DNA from: Flavobacteriaceae bacterium
GTDB lineage: Bacteria; Bacteroidota; Bacteroidia; Flavobacteriales; Flavobacteriaceae
Direction of reading: 5' to 3'
Length of the DNA: 64,000 nt
Assembly: GCA_026988355.1 (NCBI GenBank)
Contig: JALSLK010000023.1
Coordinates: forward strand, 1-64,000
A model generated the notes under the pieces. The model worked only from the letters and a program-made list of their open reading frames with translations, searched no databases and was not told the origin of the DNA. Numbering within the stretch: position 1 is the stretch's first letter; each line of letters opens with the position of its first letter. This document shows positions 63,375 through 64,000 of the stretch, piece by piece. Both the position numbers and the translations under genes were made by a program.

Positions 63375-64000
63375 ATGAGTAACACATTAAAAAGAATAAC
63401 ATCCATTGTAGGATTTTTTGCAATCGCAATTTCATTACGTTATTATATAGACGTAATAAAACCAAGTTTTCTATTAGATTTACACTTGTATTTACAAATT
63501 TTAGTATTAGGAATTGGACCACTTATTGGTGGTTTAGTGGTTGTAAATATTTTTAAGAGACCTAATTTTTTAAAAATATTTGGACTTAATTATTGGAAAA
63601 CTATCCTTATTGTATTTATACCAATGATGCTTTTTTCATTAGTTGGTGTCATTGAAAATGGCACTCCATCTTTTAATTTATTTAAAATTATTGGAATTAT
63701 TATTTTATACGCTTTATTTGAAGAGTATGGTTGGAGAGGTTATTTGCAATCAGAATTAAGCGATTTAAAAAAAATTTACAAATATTTAATTATAACAGTT
63801 TTTTGGTTTGTGTGGCATTTAAATTTTGAACTGTCTGGGAGTAATCTTATCTTTTTTATGACATTATTTGCAGGAAGTTATGGAATTGGTTTTATTGCAG
63901 ACAGGTCTAAATCATTAGTAATGGCTGCTTTATTTCATTCTTTTTTTAATATTTCTCAAATGCAACTTTTAGGAGAAGTTCAATTAAATTATAAATTAAT
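63375..64000 (+). CDS. CPBP-family intramembrane metalloprotease (partial)
   Basis: The frame opens at ATG 63375 and runs off the window with no stop, giving 208 codons. It has six or more membrane helices. The three CPBP (Rce1/Abi) motifs are visible: EEYGWRG (FEEYGWRGYL), FWFVWHLNF and, near the edge, LFHSFFNI. These hold the metal-binding Glu and His residues. It may act in peptide processing or immunity. The 3' end is missing. Confidence 0.87.
   Translation, partial: MSNTLKRITSIVGFFAIAISLRYYIDVIKPSFLLDLHLYLQILVLGIGPLIGGLVVVNIFKRPNFLKIFGLNYWKTILIVFIPMMLFSLVGVIENGTPSFNLFKIIGIIILYALFEEYGWRGYLQSELSDLKKIYKYLIITVFWFVWHLNFELSGSNLIFFMTLFAGSYGIGFIADRSKSLVMAALFHSFFNISQMQLLGEVQLNYKL

Overview
The window is a chromosomal segment of a marine-type member of the Flavobacteriaceae (Bacteroidota). 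This is inferred from strong AT-richness, gliding genes gldD and gldE, three proteins with type IX secretion (T9SS) type B sorting domains, TonB-linked outer-membrane proteins, GLPGLI-family proteins, start codons without Shine-Dalgarno sequences, and many Bacteroidota-type -7 boxes (TAnnTTTG). I recognised no rRNA, tRNA, CRISPR array or intact insertion sequence.

Layout. (1) 1-1.6 kb: a winged-helix-like gene preceded by four tandem, out-of-frame copies of its own leader and start. (2) 1.7-20.1 kb, all minus strand: a large ribosomal peptide (RiPP) island. Its promoter-distal half is a compact graspetide-type 'grasp-with-spasm' operon (precursor, ATP-grasp ligase, 63-aa protein, SPASM protein, C39 peptidase/ABC exporter, HlyD adaptor). 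Its promoter-proximal half is a split lanthipeptide-type LanB dehydratase, a TPR/AraC regulator and a Cys/Ser/Thr-containing precursor. Between them lie three tandem subtilase lipoproteins and three DUF6624-like proteins. No LanC cyclase is visible. (3) 20.3-24.9 kb: a small membrane protein, a possible antisense-strand sRNA, then a module of small secreted protein, hairpin, GLPGLI protein and outer-membrane barrel. (4) 25.2-30.9 kb: housekeeping genes gldD-gldE-ssb-mutY (minus) and HU, a 30-aa DUF1713 ribosomal-type protein and RNase G (plus). (5) 30.9-39.7 kb: an ABC exporter and three T9SS type B surface proteins. (6) 39.7-48.1 kb: a PadR-controlled ABC operon with a visible palindromic operator, cinA, fsa, a coiled-coil membrane protein, a TonB receptor and an Mpo1-like protein. 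(7) 48.2-55.4 kb: a second copy of the secreted protein-hairpin-GLPGLI-barrel module, with three GLPGLI paralogues and, upstream, a lipoprotein with a Cys-rich bacteriocin-like tail and a small membrane protein; then 600 bp of non-coding DNA with possible RNA structure and long homopolymer tracts. (8) 55.4-63.1 kb: pyrG, a SixA-like phosphatase, a Ppx/GppA phosphatase, a (GYYxD)n repeat lipoprotein beside a GT9 protein with an extra C-terminal domain that may be a peptide-recognition fold, a GT2 glycosyltransferase and lysS. (9) The window ends inside a CPBP-family membrane protease.

How the genes may work together. The RiPP island could make two differently modified peptides that share one C39/HlyD export route; both leaders end in Gly-Gly. 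The GLPGLI/barrel modules appear to handle small two-cysteine secreted proteins at the outer membrane. The GYYxD lipoprotein and GT9 gene look like a substrate-enzyme pair. These three are the best candidates for undescribed biology here; all are inferences from gene order and motifs.
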